Shown piece after piece: positions 8,693 through 17,093 of a stretch of 64,000 nt of DNA. The stretch covers positions 1-64,000 of the forward strand of contig DATLQX010000150.1 of NCBI GenBank assembly GCA_035534995.1, written 5' to 3'. A program made the translations under genes and the position numbers. Positions within the stretch are counted from its first letter, which is position 1. Every line of letters starts with the position of its first letter. Source of the stretch: JANWHV01 sp035534995. Lineage in GTDB: Bacteria; Chloroflexota; UBA5177; JANWHV01. The notes under the pieces are model-generated. The model was not told the origin of the DNA. It saw nothing but the letters and a program-made list of their open reading frames with translations, and searched no databases.

Positions 8693-10138
8693 ATGGACGA
8701 GAAGAAGCTCGAGTCGTTGACGCCCAGGCAGGCGGTTGTGGAACTCGATAAATACATCGTGGGCCAACCTAAAGCTAAGCGTGCGCTTGCGGTCGCGCTG
8801 CGGAACCGATACCGCCGCCAACTCGTCCCCAAGGATTTTCGCGACGAAATCACCCCCAAAAATATTTTGATGATCGGACCTACCGGGGTGGGGAAGACCG
8901 AGTTGGCCCGCCGCCTGGCCAAGCTGGCCGATGTGCCCTTTATCAAGGTCGAGGCGACCAAGTTTACCGAGGTGGGTTACGTGGGACGTGACGTGGAGTC
9001 GATCGTCCGCGACCTGATCGACACCGCCGTGAACATGGTTCAGGAGGCCCGCCAGGAGGAGGTACGCTCTCAGGCGGAGGGGCTCGCCACCGAGAAGCTT
9101 ATTACCTACCTGGTCACCTCGCTTGATGGATCCACTGGCGATGCGAATGAGAACGGCGTGGACGCGAATCACCGGGAACCGCGACCCGCCGTGGATGCCA
9201 AGGCTGACGGCAAGACCGAGGTGAAGAAGGTGGTCGTCGACTCGGCCAAACTGAAACGCCGGCGCAAGGCAGTGGCGAAGATGCTGGCGGAGCAGAAGCT
9301 GGAGGAGCATATCGTCGAGATCGAATTGGAACCCGAGGATGGCGCCTGGCCGGCCATGGAGTTCAGCGCCGGCATGTCCAGCGATGATATGAGCGAGGCG
9401 TTCCAGGATTTCGTCACCCATATGCACAGCCAGCGGAAGCGCTCGCGCCAGCTGCCGGTCAAGGAAGCGCGCCGGCTCCTGATTCAAGAAGAGTCCAACA
9501 AGTTGGTCGATTGGGATCAGGTGGTGGACAGCGCGATTGAGAAGGTCGAACAGGGGGCGATCGTCTTTATCGATGAGATCGACAAGATCGTCAGCCGGGG
9601 TAACGAGATCGGGCCCGATGTGTCGGGTGAAGGAGTGCAGAGGGATCTGCTCCCGATCGTCGAAGGATCGTCGGTCAGCACCCGGTATGGTCCGGTCAAA
9701 ACCGATCATATTTTGTTCGTCGGGGCCGGGGCCTTTGGCCGGGTCAAGCCGTCCGACCTCATTCCCGAGCTTCAGGGCCGGTTCCCGATCAGGGTCGAGC
9801 TGGACACGCTCACCTATGAAGACTTCGTAACGATCCTGACCCAGCCGAACAATGCCTTGACCAAGCAATATCAGGCCCTTCTCAAGATGGAGAACGTAGA
9901 GTTGGAGTTCTCCGAGGACGGGCTCAAGGAAATGGCGCGGGTGGCGTGGGAGATGAACGAGAGGATGGAAAACATTGGCGCGCGCCGCCTCCATACGATC
10001 GTGGAGAAGGTTCTCGAGGATCTGAACTTCACCGCCAGCGAACGGAGCGGCGACACCGTGGTGGTGGATAAAGCTTTCGTCCTCAAGGAGCTGGCGGCCA
10101 TCGCCGCCAACCCCGATCTGAGCCGCTACATACTTTAG
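8693..10138 (+). CDS. hslU: HslUV protease ATPase subunit HslU
   Basis: HslU is the AAA+ unfoldase that feeds substrates to HslV. The N-terminus LTPRQAVVELDKYIVGQ is typical, the Walker A is GPTGVGKTE, Walker B is IVFIDEIDKI, and a charged I-domain lies between them (about residues 110-250). The C-terminus ends in SRYIL, the tail that docks into HslV in known complexes. Length is 481 aa, slightly above the usual ~445-465 because of a longer I-domain. The start is the ATG at 8693 after GAGAAGG; the frame stays open upstream into hslV but without a better start. Confidence 0.96.
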   Translation: MDEKKLESLTPRQAVVELDKYIVGQPKAKRALAVALRNRYRRQLVPKDFRDEITPKNILMIGPTGVGKTELARRLAKLADVPFIKVEATKFTEVGYVGRDVESIVRDLIDTAVNMVQEARQEEVRSQAEGLATEKLITYLVTSLDGSTGDANENGVDANHREPRPAVDAKADGKTEVKKVVVDSAKLKRRRKAVAKMLAEQKLEEHIVEIELEPEDGAWPAMEFSAGMSSDDMSEAFQDFVTHMHSQRKRSRQLPVKEARRLLIQEESNKLVDWDQVVDSAIEKVEQGAIVFIDEIDKIVSRGNEIGPDVSGEGVQRDLLPIVEGSSVSTRYGPVKTDHILFVGAGAFGRVKPSDLIPELQGRFPIRVELDTLTYEDFVTILTQPNNALTKQYQALLKMENVELEFSEDGLKEMARVAWEMNERMENIGARRLHTIVEKVLEDLNFTASERSGDTVVVDKAFVLKELAAIAANPDLSRYIL

Positions 10139-10142
10139 GCTC

Positions 10143-10180
10143 CCAATCGGACTGATTGGTCAGATCAGACCGATCGGTCC
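10143..10180. repeat. Palindromic GATCGGTCCGATC-type intergenic repeat, copy 2
   Basis: Between hslU and rpsB there is CCAATC (10143-10148) facing GATTGG (10154-10159) and a perfect 12-bp palindrome GACCGATCGGTC (10168-10179), followed by CGATC. The motif set matches the arrays at 461-507 and 20118-20141. It could act as a terminator-like structure for hslU, but there is no T-run. Confidence 0.65.
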
Positions 10181-10270
10181 GATCCTCGGTTTGCCGTGCA
10201 TTGGCCGGCGTGTTACCCTCTGTACTTGGCTCCAAGCCAAATACTCACACCGGTTGATCGTGCCCTGGTT

Positions 10271-10284
10271 GCCCCGCGCGGGGC
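10271..10284 (+). other. GC-rich palindrome in the rpsB leader
   Basis: GCCCCGCGCGGGGC is a perfect 14-bp palindrome located 57 nt before the rpsB start. It would form a short strong hairpin in the 5' leader. Ribosomal protein S2 autoregulates its operon through the leader in some bacteria; a similar role here is only a guess. Confidence 0.35.
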
Positions 10285-10341
10285 GAGGGTTCCGAAGGGA
10301 CGCCGGTGGAGGCCATAAACCATCCAGGAGGACATACAGGC

Positions 10342-11205
10342 ATGGCAGTAGCAAGCATGCGCCAACTTCTTGAGTCCGGCGTGCATTTTGGGCATCAGAC
10401 CCGGCGCTGGAATCCCAAGATGCGCGAGTTTATCTTTACCGAGCGGAACGGCATTCACATTCTCGATCTCCAGCAGACCGTGCATCGGCTGCAAACGGCG
10501 TACGAGTATGCCCGTGACCTCGCCGAGGGCGGCCGCACGGTTCTCTTTGTCGGCACCAAGAAGCAGGCCCAGGAAGCGGTGGCCGAGGAAGCGCGTCGCT
10601 GCGGCATGTACTTCGTCAATCAGCGATGGTTGGGCGGAATGCTGACCAACTTTTCCACCATCCAGCAACGGCTCCGGCGCTTGATGGACCTGGAGAATCA
10701 GGTCCGCAATGGCGATCTGGCCAAACGAACCAAGCGGGAGACCTTGCGTATTCAGGAAGAGATCACCAAGCTCAACCGGATTCTTGGCGGGGTGAAGGGG
10801 ATGAATAGGCTCCCCGATGCCCTGTTCATTATCGACACCCATAAGGAGCGGCTAGCGATTCAGGAAGCCACCCGGCTGGAGATTCCCGTAATTGCCCTCC
10901 TGGACACCAATAGCGACCCCGATGAGGTCCAGTATCCGATTCCAGCCAATGACGACGCCATCCGGGCGGTACGGCTGCTGACCAGCAAGATTGCCGACGC
11001 GATCATTGAAGGGAAGCAGGCCCGTGAGTCGGCCTTCGCCGATCTGGAGCCGAGCGCGGTCAGTGGCGAGGATCTGAGCTTCTCACCCACCCCGAACGAA
11101 TACGACCAACCGGCCCCAGTGATCGTGGTCCCCGAGCAGCCGGTGGTCGCCGAGAGTGAGCTTGATCTGGCACCTCCGGCCGAGGAGCCGGTCGCCGCCG
11201 AGTAG
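10342..11205 (+). CDS. rpsB: 30S ribosomal protein S2
   Basis: S2 is a structural protein of the small ribosomal subunit. The N-terminus MRQLLESGVHFGHQTRRWNP is diagnostic, followed by IFTERNGIHILDLQQT and FVGTKKQAQEAV, then LPDALFIIDTHKE and the conserved VIALLDTNSDPDEV. The start at 10342 has AGGAGG at 10326-10331. At 287 aa it carries an acidic, low-complexity C-terminal tail rich in Pro, Val and Glu beyond about residue 240, common in high-GC bacteria. It opens the rpsB-tsf-pyrH-frr cluster. Confidence 0.97.
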   Translation: MAVASMRQLLESGVHFGHQTRRWNPKMREFIFTERNGIHILDLQQTVHRLQTAYEYARDLAEGGRTVLFVGTKKQAQEAVAEEARRCGMYFVNQRWLGGMLTNFSTIQQRLRRLMDLENQVRNGDLAKRTKRETLRIQEEITKLNRILGGVKGMNRLPDALFIIDTHKERLAIQEATRLEIPVIALLDTNSDPDEVQYPIPANDDAIRAVRLLTSKIADAIIEGKQARESAFADLEPSAVSGEDLSFSPTPNEYDQPAPVIVVPEQPVVAESELDLAPPAEEPVAAE

Positions 11206-11255
11206 GAGGATACGCCGGAGGCGAGGATGACCTACCGCGTCACCTAGGAAAGAGT

Positions 11256-11280
11256 GGCGGGTGGTTGCGTGCCGCCCGCC
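11256..11280 (+). other. Hairpin in the rpsB-tsf spacer
   Basis: A 9-bp stem (GGCGGGTGG at 11256-11264 with CCGCCCGCC at 11272-11280, one G-U pair) closes a 7-nt loop. There is no U-run after it, so it is either a weak attenuator or an mRNA-processing or stability element between S2 and EF-Ts. Confidence 0.5.
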
Positions 11281-11305
11281 GTTCAGCACGAAGGAGAGAG
11301 AGTCA

Positions 11306-11896
11306 ATGGAGATCAGTGCGCAGCTCGTGAAGGAACTGCGCGAGCGCACCGGCGCCGGGATTATGGATTGCCGGAAGGCGCTTGTCGAGAGTGAGGGGAG
11401 CATCGCCAGAGCGGAGGCCCTGCTCAGGGAAAAGGGGATGCGAGGCCCCAAGGATCCGACCCGCGAAACCAACCAGGGCCTGGTAGAGTTTTATCGCCAT
11501 GCCAACGGACAATTGGGCGCGATAGTGGAGCTTCTCTGCGAGACCGACTTCGTATCCCGCACGGAGGACTTCGGCAATCTGGCCCGTGAAATTGCCTTGC
11601 ATATCGCCGCCGCGAACCCCCTCTACCGTGAACAGTCGGCCATTCCCGCGGACGTGGTAGCGCGCGAGCGCGCGGCAATCGCCGAACAGTTGCGCCTCAC
11701 CGGAACCACCGAGGCGGACATCGAGACCGAGCTACCGGGCCGAGTCGAGAACTGGGTGAAGGAAGTGGCCCTGCTCGATCAGCCATATGTCCGCGATCCG
11801 AAACGGTCGATTCGCCAGTTGATCCTCGAGGTTGGGGCGAAAACTGGCGAGAACGTCCGGGTGGGCCGTTTCGCGCGATTCAAGATTGGGGAGTAA
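11306..11896 (+). CDS. tsf: Translation elongation factor Ts, short form
   Basis: EF-Ts exchanges GDP on EF-Tu. The N-terminal UBA-like domain has VKELRERTGAGIMDCRKAL and the core begins GLVEFYRHANGQLGAIVELLCETDFVSRTE in broken form across about residues 50-80. The C-terminus KTGENVRVGRFARFKIGE is the family ending. At 196 aa it lacks the second dimerisation subdomain of the ~283-aa E. coli type and resembles the short Thermus-like form. The start at 11306 follows AAGGAGAG. It lies 100 nt after rpsB. Confidence 0.95.
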   Translation: MEISAQLVKELRERTGAGIMDCRKALVESEGSIARAEALLREKGMRGPKDPTRETNQGLVEFYRHANGQLGAIVELLCETDFVSRTEDFGNLAREIALHIAAANPLYREQSAIPADVVARERAAIAEQLRLTGTTEADIETELPGRVENWVKEVALLDQPYVRDPKRSIRQLILEVGAKTGENVRVGRFARFKIGE

Positions 11897-11903
11897 ACAA
11901 TCC

Positions 11904-12632
11904 ATGTACCATCGCGTGCTGCTGAAGCTGAGTGGGGAAGCACTGGTTGGCGAGGCCGGCTATGGGATCGATCCGGCGGTGGTGCAACGAATCGCGATCC
12001 AGGTGGCGCGCGTGCGCGAATTGAACGTGGAAATGGCGATCGTGGTCGGCGGCGGCAATATCTTCCGCGGCCTTTCGGCCAGTACGGCCGGGATGGATCG
12101 CGCGACCGCCGACTATATGGGGATGCTGGCCACCGTGCTTAACGCACTCGCGCTCAAAGACGCTCTGGAACGGAACCATGTGGACACCAGAGTTCAGACG
12201 GCGATCGCCATGGACGCGGTCGCCGAGCCTTTTATCCGGGGACGAGCGATGCGCCATCTGGAGAAGGGACGGGTGGTTATCCTGGCCGCCGGAACCGGCA
12301 ATCCTTACTTCACCACCGACACGGCGGCGGCGCTCCGGGCCATCGAGCTTAAATGCGAAGTGCTGCTCAAGGCGACCCGCGTTGACGGCATCTATACCGC
12401 CGATCCAGAAACCGACGGCAGCGCCCGGCGCTACGAACGGCTCGACTACTACACCGCCCTGGGTAACGAGCTGAAGGTGATGGACGGCACCGCGTTCGCC
12501 CTCTGCAAGGAGAACAACCTACCGATCATCGTGTTTAACCTCGAAGGTCCAGACAATATCGAGCGAGCGGTGCGAGGACACGAAGTGGGGACGCTGGTGG
12601 CGGCGGGCGAGCGGCCCGGCCTGGTAGGCTAG
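11904..12632 (+). CDS. pyrH: UMP kinase
   Basis: PyrH phosphorylates UMP to UDP in pyrimidine synthesis and belongs to the amino-acid kinase fold. Visible are VLLKLSGEALVG at the N-terminus, VVGGGNIFRG for phosphate binding, the DYMGMLATVLNALAL helix and AAGTGNPYFTTDTAAALRA, the UMP-binding loop region. Length is 242 aa, typical. The start at 11904 is 7 nt after the tsf stop, so the genes are almost certainly cotranscribed. Confidence 0.96.
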   Translation: MYHRVLLKLSGEALVGEAGYGIDPAVVQRIAIQVARVRELNVEMAIVVGGGNIFRGLSASTAGMDRATADYMGMLATVLNALALKDALERNHVDTRVQTAIAMDAVAEPFIRGRAMRHLEKGRVVILAAGTGNPYFTTDTAAALRAIELKCEVLLKATRVDGIYTADPETDGSARRYERLDYYTALGNELKVMDGTAFALCKENNLPIIVFNLEGPDNIERAVRGHEVGTLVAAGERPGLVG

Positions 12633-12663
12633 CGGGAGCACCGAGAGCGAGAGGAGCACGACG

Positions 12664-13221
12664 ATGACCCAGGAACTACTTGACGATGGCGAGCGCCGCA
12701 TGCAAAAAGCGATCGAGGCGTTGGTACACGATATGGCGACCGTCCGAACCGGCCGCGCGTCCCCCGCCCTGGTGGAGGGCGTGGTGGTCGAGTACTACGG
12801 CAGTCCGACCCCGCTCAACCAGCTCGCTTCGGTCAGCGCCGCCGATGCCCGATCCCTGGTGATCGCCCCGTTCGACCGGTCGGCCATCAATGACATTGAC
12901 AAGGCGATCCGGAAGGCCGATCTGGGGTTCAATCCCACCAATGACGGAACGAATCTCCGCGTGGTCGTGCCGCCGCTGACCGAGGATCGCCGGCGTGAGA
13001 TGGTGAAGATGCTCCACAAAAAGCTGGAGGAACACAAGGTCGCGGTTCGAAACGTGCGGCGCGAGGTCCATGACAAGCTCAAGGGCTTGGAGAAAGACAA
13101 AAGCGCCACGACCGATGAGGTTCGACGGGCTACCGAGCGCCTCCAAAAACTGACCGATCGCAATATCCAGGAAATGGAAAGCTTGGGCGGGGCCAAGGAA
13201 GCCGAGATTCTCGCGGTCTAG
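12664..13221 (+). CDS. frr: Ribosome recycling factor
   Basis: RRF splits post-termination ribosomes together with EF-G. The 185-aa sequence shows the family motifs VRTGRASPALVEGVVVEYYG, FDRSAINDIDKAIRKADLG and LTEDRRREMVK, and ends in the expected long helix. It starts at ATG 12664 with GAGAGGAG about 10 nt upstream and sits 31 nt after pyrH in the conserved order. Nothing unusual. Confidence 0.96.
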   Translation: MTQELLDDGERRMQKAIEALVHDMATVRTGRASPALVEGVVVEYYGSPTPLNQLASVSAADARSLVIAPFDRSAINDIDKAIRKADLGFNPTNDGTNLRVVVPPLTEDRRREMVKMLHKKLEEHKVAVRNVRREVHDKLKGLEKDKSATTDEVRRATERLQKLTDRNIQEMESLGGAKEAEILAV

Positions 13222-13256
13222 CACCTTACTCCCCAACTGAAGGCGGAAAAGATAGC

Positions 13257-13994
13257 GTGAGCGCCCCTCGACCGGCCGAGATCGCGGGAAAACCTACCAC
13301 GGCCACCAGTGGCGTGCCCCGACATGTGGCGATCATCATGGACGGGAATGGGCGCTGGGCCCAGAGCCGCCACCGTCCGCGTCTGGAAGGTCATCGCCAG
13401 GGAGTGGACAATATCCAGCGGATCGTCCCCACCGCCATCGACCTGGGGATCGAGGTGCTTACCCTCTTCGCATTTTCCACCGAGAACTGGGGCCGCCCCA
13501 CGGACGAGGTAAGCGGCCTCATGCGCCTGTTTACCTTGATCAGCCGGCGTGAAACCGCGAACCTGCACCGACAAGGGGTCCGGGTGGCGCACATCGGCTC
13601 TTTCGATGGGGTAAACAAGCTGCTGGCCCAGGCCATCCAGGATGCGGTAGCCCTGACCCGGAACAACACGCGCCTTCATCTGAATATCGCCTTCAACTAC
13701 GGAGGGCGCGACGAGATCACGCGGGCGGTACGCTGCATCGTGGCCGAGGGCGTGGCGCCCGAGGAGGTGACGGAAGGACTGATCGACCGCTACCTCTCGA
13801 CCGCCGGCTTGCCGGACCCTGACCTGATCCTTCGCACGGCGGGCGAGATGCGCCTCTCCAATTTCCTGATCTGGCAGGCGGCCTACAGTGAATACTACGC
13901 CAGCCCGAAACTCTGGCCGGATTTCGGGCCCGAGGATCTCCGGAAGGCCGTGGAGTCGTACGCCGGACGGCATCGCAAGTATGGCAAGCTGTAA
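13257..13994 (+). CDS. uppS: Isoprenyl (undecaprenyl) diphosphate synthase
   Basis: This cis-prenyltransferase makes the C55 lipid carrier used for peptidoglycan and the polysaccharides encoded elsewhere in the window. The signature HVAIIMDGNGRWAQ with the catalytic Asp is at about residues 23-36, then GHRQGVDNI, FAFSTENWGRP, and the C-terminal DLILRTAGEMRLSNFLIWQ. Length is 245 aa. The GTG start at 13257 is preceded by GAAGGCGG. It is followed by cdsA after 6 nt. Confidence 0.95.
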   Translation: MSAPRPAEIAGKPTTATSGVPRHVAIIMDGNGRWAQSRHRPRLEGHRQGVDNIQRIVPTAIDLGIEVLTLFAFSTENWGRPTDEVSGLMRLFTLISRRETANLHRQGVRVAHIGSFDGVNKLLAQAIQDAVALTRNNTRLHLNIAFNYGGRDEITRAVRCIVAEGVAPEEVTEGLIDRYLSTAGLPDPDLILRTAGEMRLSNFLIWQAAYSEYYASPKLWPDFGPEDLRKAVESYAGRHRKYGKL

Positions 13995-14000
13995 TCGCCC

Positions 14001-14807
14001 ATGAAGGCGCGGGTGCTCAGCGCCCTGGTTCTCGCCCCAGTGATGATCGCACTGACCATTCTGGGCGGGTTGCCCTATTTGCTGGGGATCGCGGTGATGT
14101 GCGGGGTAGGAGTCTGGGAAGCGACCGAACTTTTCACGAACTTCGGGGACGTGTCCGCGGACCCGGCTTGGCGCTACCTCGCGGTGGCGGCCTCGGTGAT
14201 TGTGCTGGCTGGGGTCCAACTGGGATTCGACCACCAATATGTGGCCCAGGTAATCGCGGCCCTGGTCCTGGTGGCCAGCCTGGGAATGCTCCTGGCCGGC
14301 GGCCCACCGGCCCGACGGTTCCTGGCCTGGGCCATAGCCGCCGCGTCGATCCTCTACGTCGTCGGATTGGGATCTCACTTCCTCCTCCTCCGCGCGACTC
14401 GCCAAGGCTTGAGCTGGACCATTCTGGCCTGCGCCGTAACGTGGAGCACCGACACCGGCGCCTTCTTCGTGGGCCGCCAATTTGGACACACGGGCTTCTT
14501 CGCGGCGATTAGCGCCAAGAAAACCGCCGAGGGCGCGGCGGGCGGCCTGGCGGCCGGGATCGTAGCCGCGATTGTCGTCGCGGCGGTGGCCGGCCTGCGC
14601 GTCCCCTGGGCCGTTATACCCTTCATCGGATTGAGCGTGAGTGCCGTGGCGCAGGGTGGCGATTTGGTGGAATCTCTCCTGAAACGGGAGGCGGGCGTGA
14701 AGGACTCCGGCACGATCATTCCGGGGCACGGCGGGGCGCTGGATCGCATTGACAGTTTGCTGTTCGCGGTAACGCTGACCTTCTACTGGCGGTTGCTCTT
14801 CCCATGA
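14001..14807 (+). CDS. cdsA: Phosphatidate cytidylyltransferase
   Basis: An integral membrane enzyme that makes CDP-diacylglycerol from phosphatidate and CTP. The protein has about seven or eight hydrophobic segments and ends with the family signature: SVSAVAQGGDLVESLLKR, then KDSGTIIPGHGGALDRIDS. Length is 268 aa. The start at 14001 lies 6 nt after uppS; its stop overlaps the dxr start (ATGA), suggesting coupled translation. Confidence 0.94.
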   Translation: MKARVLSALVLAPVMIALTILGGLPYLLGIAVMCGVGVWEATELFTNFGDVSADPAWRYLAVAASVIVLAGVQLGFDHQYVAQVIAALVLVASLGMLLAGGPPARRFLAWAIAAASILYVVGLGSHFLLLRATRQGLSWTILACAVTWSTDTGAFFVGRQFGHTGFFAAISAKKTAEGAAGGLAAGIVAAIVVAAVAGLRVPWAVIPFIGLSVSAVAQGGDLVESLLKREAGVKDSGTIIPGHGGALDRIDSLLFAVTLTFYWRLLFP

Positions 14808-15943
14808 AACGCATCGTGATTTTGGGCAGTACTGGCTCCGTGGGGGAGCAGACCCTTGACGTGGTGCGTCGCTTCCCCGACCGCTTGCAGGTGATCGGGT
14901 TGGCCGCCCGGCGTCAGGAGCGCCTGGCGGAACAAGCGGCGGAGTTCTCGATCCCCCAGGTGGTGATCGGCGATGGGGGTGAGCCCTCGGTCGCCTTCCC
15001 GGACGGAGTTGTGATCGGACGCGGCGCCGAGGCAATGGAGGCGCTGGCGTGCCATCCCGGGGCCGACCTCGTGGTGGTGGCGACCGTGGGGCGAGCGGGC
15101 CTCCTGGCCACCCTGGCAGCCCTCCGAGGAGGAAAGCGGGTGGGTCTCGCCAACAAGGAAGTGCTGGTAATGGCGGGTGAATTAGTCACCGGGACAGCGG
15201 CACGGCACGGGGGCGAACTGATCCCGGTGGACAGCGAGCATAGCGCGCTCTGGCAATGTCTGGTGGGCGAGGATCCGGCGACGATCAGGGAATTGGTCCT
15301 TACCGCTTCGGGCGGGGCGCTGCGCCACCGGCCGCTCGATACCCTGCACCTGGTCACTCCCGAGGAAGCGCTCCGCCATCCGACCTGGAAAATGGGCCCT
15401 AAGGTGACGATCGATTCGGCCACCTTGATGAATAAGGGCCTGGAGGTTATCGAGGCCCGCTGGCTTTTTGGCGTACCGTACGAGCGCATTCGCGTGGTCA
15501 TGCATCCAACCAGCGTGGTGCATTCGCTGGTTCAGTTCGTGGATGGATCGATCAAGGCGCAAATGGGAGCCACCGACATGCGATTGCCGATCCAATATGC
15601 CCTGAGCTATCCGGAACGTTGGGAGGAGCCGGAACTTCAGGTAGACATAACAAAACTGGGCGATCTGCAATTCCTGGAGCCGAATTGGGACCGCTACCCG
15701 TGCCTGAGCCTGGCCATCGAGGCGGGGCGGCGGGGCGGCACCTATCCCGCGGCCCTGTGCGGAGCCGACGAAGTCGCGGTGGAACTTTTCAGTACCGGAG
15801 CCATCCCGTTGACCGCTATCGCCCCGCTCATCGAGTCGGTGCTGGAGACCCACAAATCCGAGCCAGAGCCCGATCTGGCCGCGATCCTGGCCGCCGACGA
15901 GGAAGGACGCCGGCGATGCGTCGAGCGGGCGCGCAGGCTCTAG
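14804..15943 (+). CDS. dxr: 1-deoxy-D-xylulose-5-phosphate reductoisomerase
   Basis: DXR is the second enzyme of the MEP isoprenoid pathway, converting DXP to MEP with NADPH. The NADPH site ILGSTGSVGEQTLDVV is at the N-terminus, LANKEVLVMAGE follows near residue 115, PVDSEHSALWQ near 140 contains metal and substrate residues, and KMGPKVTIDSATLMNKGLE near 200 is the signature. At 379 aa it is complete. It supplies isoprenoid precursor for the product of uppS three genes upstream. Confidence 0.96.
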   Translation: MKRIVILGSTGSVGEQTLDVVRRFPDRLQVIGLAARRQERLAEQAAEFSIPQVVIGDGGEPSVAFPDGVVIGRGAEAMEALACHPGADLVVVATVGRAGLLATLAALRGGKRVGLANKEVLVMAGELVTGTAARHGGELIPVDSEHSALWQCLVGEDPATIRELVLTASGGALRHRPLDTLHLVTPEEALRHPTWKMGPKVTIDSATLMNKGLEVIEARWLFGVPYERIRVVMHPTSVVHSLVQFVDGSIKAQMGATDMRLPIQYALSYPERWEEPELQVDITKLGDLQFLEPNWDRYPCLSLAIEAGRRGGTYPAALCGADEVAVELFSTGAIPLTAIAPLIESVLETHKSEPEPDLAAILAADEEGRRRCVERARRL

Positions 15944-16035
15944 GCACGGCCTCGTTGGCATCGTGAGTTTGCTGCCCTGATATGCTCATAGAGCGGGTAT
16001 GCCGCCTCGAACCTACTTGGAGCGCCAGGAATTTC

Positions 16036-17070
16036 ATGTACGCGCTTGTCTCCATCCTTTCCTTCATTCTCCTGCTTTTGGTTCTGGTGGGGATCCACGA
16101 GATGGGCCATTTTCTGTCCGCCCGCGCCTTTGGCATTCGAGTCTCCGAGTTCGGCTTCGGCTTCCCGCCCCGCTTATGGAGCCGGCGACGGGGCGACACC
16201 CTCTACAGCATCAACGCCATTCCCCTGGGTGGCTTCGTCCGCATGGAGGGCGAGAACGGCGATGATCTGGGGCCTGGCAGTTTCGGCGGGAAGCCTGCCT
16301 GGCAGCGGGCGATCGTCTTGGTGGCCGGCGCGGCCATGAACTTCGTGAGCGCCTTACTGCTCTTCTTCCTGGTCTACACCATCGCGCCCATTCCCCAAGA
16401 TGTACCGGTGGTGGCCATGGTGCAGCCTCATTCGCCGGCCGCCGCCGCGTTGCATGTGGGTGATCGGATCACCGCGATCAACGGAGTCTCGGTGCCCACC
16501 CAGACCGACGCCGAGGATCAAATCGCCTGCACCCTGGGCAAGCCGACCATGCTCACGATCGACCGGCACGGCGCGACCATCAAGCGAACGGTCATCCCCA
16601 GGGTTCATCCAGCACCTAACCAGGGACATATCGGGTTCCTGGGCAGCATTGTCTACACGGGGACTGACGGCTGGAGCGCGCTCAAAAACACGCTGGGCCA
16701 GCCGGGAGTATTCGTCCAGTCAGTAGTGCACCAGTTCACGGCCCATCGTTGTTCCAGCGTAGGAGTTACCGGCCCCGTGGGGATCGCGCGGGTCACCGGT
16801 AGCGCCGCGAACGCCGTGCCGACCCTTGGGGCCGGTCCAGTGCTGTACATCGCGGCCCTGGTGAGCCTGAATCTTGCCTTCGTGAACCTGCTGCCGATTC
16901 CGGCCCTCGATGGCGGCCGGCTCCTGTTCGTACTGATCGGGGTGGTGCGACGGAGACGGGTAAGCCCCCTCCGCGAAGGGATGGCGCACCTGATTGGCAT
17001 GGCGCTCCTCCTGACCCTGGTCCTGGTCGTGAGCGCGCATGACATTGGCCAGTGGCTTGGGGGAAACTAG
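16036..17070 (+). CDS. rseP: RseP-type site-2 metalloprotease (M50)
   Basis: A membrane zinc protease that cleaves substrates within the membrane, for example anti-sigma factors or leftover signal peptides. The active-site HEMGH lies in the first transmembrane helix (about residues 22-26), and the third metal ligand is in NLLPIPALDGG in a C-terminal helix. A single PDZ domain lies between (VPVVAMVQPHSPAAAALHVG). The ATG at 16036 after AGGA is preferred over an upstream frame opening at 15982 because it starts directly at the first transmembrane helix. Length 344 aa. It ends the cluster that begins at rpsB. Confidence 0.93.
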   Translation: MYALVSILSFILLLLVLVGIHEMGHFLSARAFGIRVSEFGFGFPPRLWSRRRGDTLYSINAIPLGGFVRMEGENGDDLGPGSFGGKPAWQRAIVLVAGAAMNFVSALLLFFLVYTIAPIPQDVPVVAMVQPHSPAAAALHVGDRITAINGVSVPTQTDAEDQIACTLGKPTMLTIDRHGATIKRTVIPRVHPAPNQGHIGFLGSIVYTGTDGWSALKNTLGQPGVFVQSVVHQFTAHRCSSVGVTGPVGIARVTGSAANAVPTLGAGPVLYIAALVSLNLAFVNLLPIPALDGGRLLFVLIGVVRRRRVSPLREGMAHLIGMALLLTLVLVVSAHDIGQWLGGN

Positions 17071-17085
17071 CCTCCCCGAGGGAGG
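17071..17085 (+). other. Hairpin covering the DUF3891 ribosome-binding site
   Basis: CCTCCC (17071-17076) is exactly complementary to GGGAGG (17080-17085) across a 3-nt loop. GGGAGG is the Shine-Dalgarno of the gene starting at 17094. The stem begins directly after the rseP stop codon, so translation of rseP up to its end could open or block it. Confidence 0.45.
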
Positions 17086-17093
17086 GAGTAACC

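Noticed and set aside
8687..9994. A 435-codon minus-strand frame opposite hslU
   Set aside because: Composition (His, Leu, Gln rich) and lack of motifs mark it as the antisense shadow of hslU.
13218..15035. A 605-codon open frame on the minus strand opposite uppS, cdsA and dxr
   Set aside because: It is rich in Arg, Gly, Pro and His with no recognisable motif and lies opposite well-supported genes; it is a high-GC shadow frame.
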